This document shows, piece after piece, positions 61,038-64,000 of a stretch of DNA of 64,000 nucleotides. The first letter of the stretch is position 1. The number at the start of each line of letters is the position of its first letter. The DNA is from DAOPYU01 sp942493245. Lineage in GTDB: Bacteria; Sumerlaeota; Sumerlaeia; UBA8349. Position numbers and translations under genes: made by a program. Below the pieces are notes generated by a model. The model searched no databases. It was given only the letters and a program-made list of their open reading frames with translations, and was not told the DNA's origin. The stretch lies in assembly GCA_942493245.1 (NCBI GenBank), contig OW818685.1, positions 124,001 to 188,000 of the forward strand, read 5' to 3'.

Positions 61038-62186
61038 TTACAACACCTGCACGCCCTCGCAGGCGTCGCTGAGGAAGACGATCGGTTCGCAGCCGCGCGC
61101 CTGGTAGAAGTTCTTTGTCACGTACTCGATGACCGTCTGCGCCGCGTCGGTCGCGACCAGCGAGACCGTGCAACCGCCGAAACCCGCGCCCGTCAGGCGC
61201 GAACCGTACACGCCCGGCTGGTTGCGCAGCATATCGGTGAGCGTGTCGAGTTCCTCGCACGACACCTCATAGTCGTCGCGCAGGCTCTGGTGCGACTCGT
61301 TGAGGATCTGGCCAAGGCGATCGAGTTTCCCGTCGGCCAGAGCGATCACGGCTTCCTGCACGCGGGCTTCCTCGCCGATGGCGTGGCGCGCGCGGCGATA
61401 CATCTCGTTGTCCATCTGCCCGGCGCAGGCGTCGAGTTCCGCCTGCGTGGCGGCGCACAGGCACGGCAGATCGGCGCGGACATTCTTCTTGAGCACCTCA
61501 AACGCCGCGTCGCACTTGCCGCGGCGCTGGTTGTAGGCCGAAGCCGACAACCCGCGATGCACGCCGCTGTGCGCGATCAGGATCGCCGCCTTGCCCTGGA
61601 ACGCCAGGGGGGCCTGCGAGTACTCGAGCGTGTTGCAGTCGAGCAGCATGGCGTGGTTGGCCGTGCCGCAGGCCGAAATCGCCTGGTCCATGATGCCGCA
61701 GTTGACGCCGACGAACTTGTTCTCGGCGCGCTGACCGGCCAGCGCAATCTCCATGCGCGTGAGCTGCGTGCCGAGCAGGGTCTGAAGCATCCAGCCCGTG
61801 GCGACCTCGAAACCGGCGCTGCTCGACAGGCCCGACCCGCGTGGGATGTTGCCGTCAATCACCGCGTCCACGCCGGGAACCTGGTAACCGAGTTTGATGA
61901 ATTCGTGGACGACGCCGAAGAAGTAGTTCGTCCAGAAATGCTCCTGGGTCCGGCTCGGGGTCAGGGGGCCTTCGTAGCGCTCGTTCATCTGCGCGGCGTA
62001 GAGGCGGAACTGGCCGTCCGTGCGGGGGGTGGCGGCGATCTGGATGGCGCGGCTGATCGCCATCGGCAGCACGTGGCCGCCGTTGTAGTCAATGTGCTCG
62101 CCGATCACGTTCACGCGGCCGGGCGCGCGGACGCAGACCTGGGGTTTCGAGCCGAACTGTTTCTCAAAAATCTGGAGGGTGTCCAT
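61038..62186 (-). CDS. galK: Galactokinase GalK
   Basis: A 382-residue GHMP kinase that phosphorylates galactose at C1. The galactokinase signature is near the N-terminus (RVNVIGEHIDYNGGHVLPM), the ATP loop is PRGSGLSSSAGFEVA, and the third motif GAGFGGCTVSLV. Length is standard (about 380). It follows galT on the same strand by 97 bases; together they make the Leloir pathway core. TGGAGGGT lies upstream. Confidence 0.97.
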   Translation of the reverse strand: MDTLQIFEKQFGSKPQVCVRAPGRVNVIGEHIDYNGGHVLPMAISRAIQIAATPRTDGQFRLYAAQMNERYEGPLTPSRTQEHFWTNYFFGVVHEFIKLGYQVPGVDAVIDGNIPRGSGLSSSAGFEVATGWMLQTLLGTQLTRMEIALAGQRAENKFVGVNCGIMDQAISACGTANHAMLLDCNTLEYSQAPLAFQGKAAILIAHSGVHRGLSASAYNQRRGKCDAAFEVLKKNVRADLPCLCAATQAELDACAGQMDNEMYRRARHAIGEEARVQEAVIALADGKLDRLGQILNESHQSLRDDYEVSCEELDTLTDMLRNQPGVYGSRLTGAGFGGCTVSLVATDAAQTVIEYVTKNFYQARGCEPIVFLSDACEGVQVL

Positions 62187-62283
62187 GAGTCGGGGTCCTT
62201 TTCTTCTTGTCTGACGTTATAGTTATGGTTCAGGAAACCGCCGAGCCGCCATCGGGGACCGGCCGTTCTTCCCTGGAGAATCC

Positions 62284-63330
62284 TTACTTCGAGTAGTGCT
62301 TGTCGCCGCATTCGCGCAGGCGGCTTGCCGCCTGTTCCGGCGTGATGTCGCGCTGCGGTTCGCCGCTCATTTCGTAGCCCACCTGGAACTTGCGCACCGT
62401 CGCGCTGCGGAGCAGCGGCGGGTAGAACGACTGGTGGAGCACCACGCCGGGGTACTCCTTGCCGTCGGTGGGCAGCTGGTTCACGCCCATCGAGTACGGG
62501 AACGACACGCGGAACAGGTTGTCGTAACGGATGGTGGCGTCGCGCAGGATGGCGGCCCAGGCTGAACGCTCGGCGTCGGTCAGTTCCGTGATGGAGGCCA
62601 CGGGGCGGCGCGGCAGGATCATCACCTCGAACGGCCAGACCGCCCAGAAGGGCACCAGCTGCACGAAGTGCTCGTTCTGCGAAATGATCCGCTCGCCCTG
62701 CCCGAGTTCCCACTCGAGGTAATCGCCCAGCATCGGGCGGCCATGCGCGCTCTGGTAACGGCACTGCGACTCGATCTTTTTCGCCGGCAGGGTGGGGACC
62801 GATTCGTTGGCCCAGATCTGGCCGTGCGGGTGCGGGTTCGAGCACCCCATCATGGCGCCCTTGTTCTCGAAAATCTGCACATGCCCCACGAACGGCAGAG
62901 CGCCCAGGTCCTCATACTGCTCGGCCCACAGGTCCACCACCTTGCGGATCGCGTCCTCTTCCATGACGGGGAGCGTCTGGTCGTGGCGCGGCGAAAAACA
63001 GATGACCCGGCAGAGGCCCCGTTCGACCTGCGCGCGCGCCAGCCCACTGCACGCCGAGAACGCCTGCGGGCGCTCCTCGCCCGGCATCAGCGCGGCGAAG
63101 TCGTTGTCGAAGAAGTACGTGCTCGTGTACTGCGGGTTCACGTCGCCCGAGGCGCGCGTGTTGCCGGGGCACAGGTAGCACTTGGGGTCGTACTGGGGCC
63201 GCTCGTCGGCGGGCAAATCCTCGACCTGGCCCTGCCACGGGCGTTTGGCCCGGTGGGGGGAGACCAGAGTCCACTCGTCCATCAGCGGATTGTACCGCCG
63301 GTGGGGCGTGTCGTTGTAAATCGCATCCAT
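62284..63330 (-). CDS. galT: Galactose-1-phosphate uridylyltransferase GalT
   Basis: A 348-residue enzyme exchanging UMP between UDP-glucose and galactose-1-phosphate. The catalytic HPH motif is NPHPHGQIWA, and a metal-binding CYLCPGN occurs near residue 53. Opening RRYNPLMDEWTLVSPHRAKR is typical. The start at 63330 fits the family; a longer frame adds 43 unrelated residues. First gene of galT-galK. Confidence 0.96.
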   Translation of the reverse strand: MDAIYNDTPHRRYNPLMDEWTLVSPHRAKRPWQGQVEDLPADERPQYDPKCYLCPGNTRASGDVNPQYTSTYFFDNDFAALMPGEERPQAFSACSGLARAQVERGLCRVICFSPRHDQTLPVMEEDAIRKVVDLWAEQYEDLGALPFVGHVQIFENKGAMMGCSNPHPHGQIWANESVPTLPAKKIESQCRYQSAHGRPMLGDYLEWELGQGERIISQNEHFVQLVPFWAVWPFEVMILPRRPVASITELTDAERSAWAAILRDATIRYDNLFRVSFPYSMGVNQLPTDGKEYPGVVLHQSFYPPLLRSATVRKFQVGYEMSGEPQRDITPEQAASRLRECGDKHYSK

Positions 63331-63489
63331 CGCTCGAAATTCCGAATCTTCATTGAAATGATGGGAGTTGGCGGCTTCCGAGGCAGCCGTAATCCCCTCT
63401 GACCGGGCAAATCTTGGCATAGCAAACCGGTATTTGCAAGCGTTTCGAGGGGAAGTCACAATCTGACAACGCAGAAGTATCGCCGGGAA

Positions 63490-63509
63490 CGCCGATCTCC
63501 TGATCGGCG
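63490..63509. repeat. Hairpin repeat CGCCGATC-TCCT-GATCGGCG
   Basis: A 20-base palindrome between galT and the HNH gene. It is the compensated partner of the unit at 47427-47446. Confidence 0.65.
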
Positions 63510-63566
63510 TTTATCTACCGATGATAGATGGCTCAAGAAAACCCATAGATTCTATGCGGAGCACAG

Positions 63567-64000
63567 TTACCCCTTGAACACATTCTCTCGATGCCAATGC
63601 AGGAACTGTCTGTGTGGTTGCCAGATATGGTTTTCAGGTGGGAGTACAGTTCCGTCTGGATTGAGCATTCTCCTGACCGCCTCAGGAACAAGCGAACCAG
63701 CAGTCAGGATTCTTCCATCATCTTCAATGGAGAGTATCCCTCGATCAAACATCCAATGACACGTTCTCGAGAGTGCAATACCGTTGCGTGGAGAATCTGG
63801 TCCATATTCCGATACCGGACGAATATGGGCTGCCTCAATTTCACATTTTCCCCCTCCGTTGATCAAACGGATACCCGTCATGGCGCATGTTGAATCGTAT
63901 GCCTGTCGAACCACGGTCGAGAATGCGGTGTCGCGTACGTTCTGATTTACAACCCGTTGTACCTTCTTTCGTCCATAATCGACTGCGGGTTCCGCGACCA
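63567..64000 (-). CDS. HNH endonuclease, partial (N-terminus off window)
   Basis: The minus-strand frame is open from the window end (codon phase at 63998) to the stop at 63567, about 144 visible residues. It shows an HNH domain: AMTGIRLINGGG, EAAHIRPVSEYGPDSPRNGIA, LSRTCHWMFDRG, and an end with HRQFLHWHRENVF. The upstream part, RVVNQNVRDTAFSTVVRQAY, fits this HNH family of putative restriction or repair nucleases. Partner genes, if any, lie beyond the window. Confidence 0.85.
   Translation of the reverse strand, partial: VAEPAVDYGRKKVQRVVNQNVRDTAFSTVVRQAYDSTCAMTGIRLINGGGKCEIEAAHIRPVSEYGPDSPRNGIALSRTCHWMFDRGILSIEDDGRILTAGSLVPEAVRRMLNPDGTVLPPENHIWQPHRQFLHWHRENVFKG

Overview
This window is GC-rich bacterial chromosome from a Gram-negative, flagellated organism. 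The Gram-negative call rests on genes for P- and L-ring flagellar proteins, a complete Mla lipid-transport operon, a TolC-family outer-membrane protein and several lipoproteins. The mix of gene neighbourhoods, the secreted glycosidases and the dense repeat-filled intergenic DNA suggest a little-cultured phylum. I could not place it by sequence search, so the lineage is an inference.

Layout. Positions 1-6.5 kb hold a flagellar rod/ring operon on the minus strand (flgF-flgG-flgA-flgH-flgI-flgJ-flgM-flgN), with a sigma-54-type promoter before flgF and a near-perfect sigma-28 promoter before flgM. From 6.6 to 15 kb, still on the minus strand, come a PilZ protein, a DUF1015 protein, a full branched-chain amino acid ABC transporter (livKHMGF), a small lipoprotein and a PP2C phosphatase. 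SppA, a tRNA with CAT anticodon and two unknown proteins follow. At 18.6-21.7 kb are a FlgT-like exported protein and a TolC-family protein. A 39-residue Lys-rich protein lies at 22.1 kb. At 22.5-26.6 kb is an isolated four-gene phage head cassette (Mu-like portal, protease/scaffold, decoration, major capsid) with no other phage gene near it. Two secreted glycosidases (GH16, GH5-like), two zinc-ribbon proteins and an EF-hand protein behind a sigma-28-type promoter fill 26.7-31.9 kb. A metallophosphoesterase and mlaEFDCA follow to 37.6 kb. A pyrimidine cluster, pyrR-pyrB-pyrC-pyrK, lies at 38-42.5 kb.

An AT-richer island at about 42.9-44.8 kb carries a Firmicutes-like hydrolase, a DNA methyltransferase pseudogene with several frameshifts and a possible KptA remnant. 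The rest holds a radical SAM protein, an unusual MutM, a SnoaL-like protein, a probable selenoprotein (48.6-50.1 kb), malic enzyme, an RCC1-repeat secreted protein, dnaE, a toxin-antitoxin pair whose toxin stop codon comes from an inserted IS1380-type element, galT-galK, and an HNH nuclease that runs off the window end.

The observations I rate highest are these. (1) An in-frame UGA followed by a SECIS-like hairpin and 44 more sense codons, indicating a secreted selenoprotein. (2) The stand-alone capsid cassette. (3) Several families of structured intergenic repeats, some with compensatory base changes between copies. (4) Sigma-28-type control of a calcium-binding protein far from the flagellar operon. 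All functional statements come from reading motifs by eye; no database search was run.
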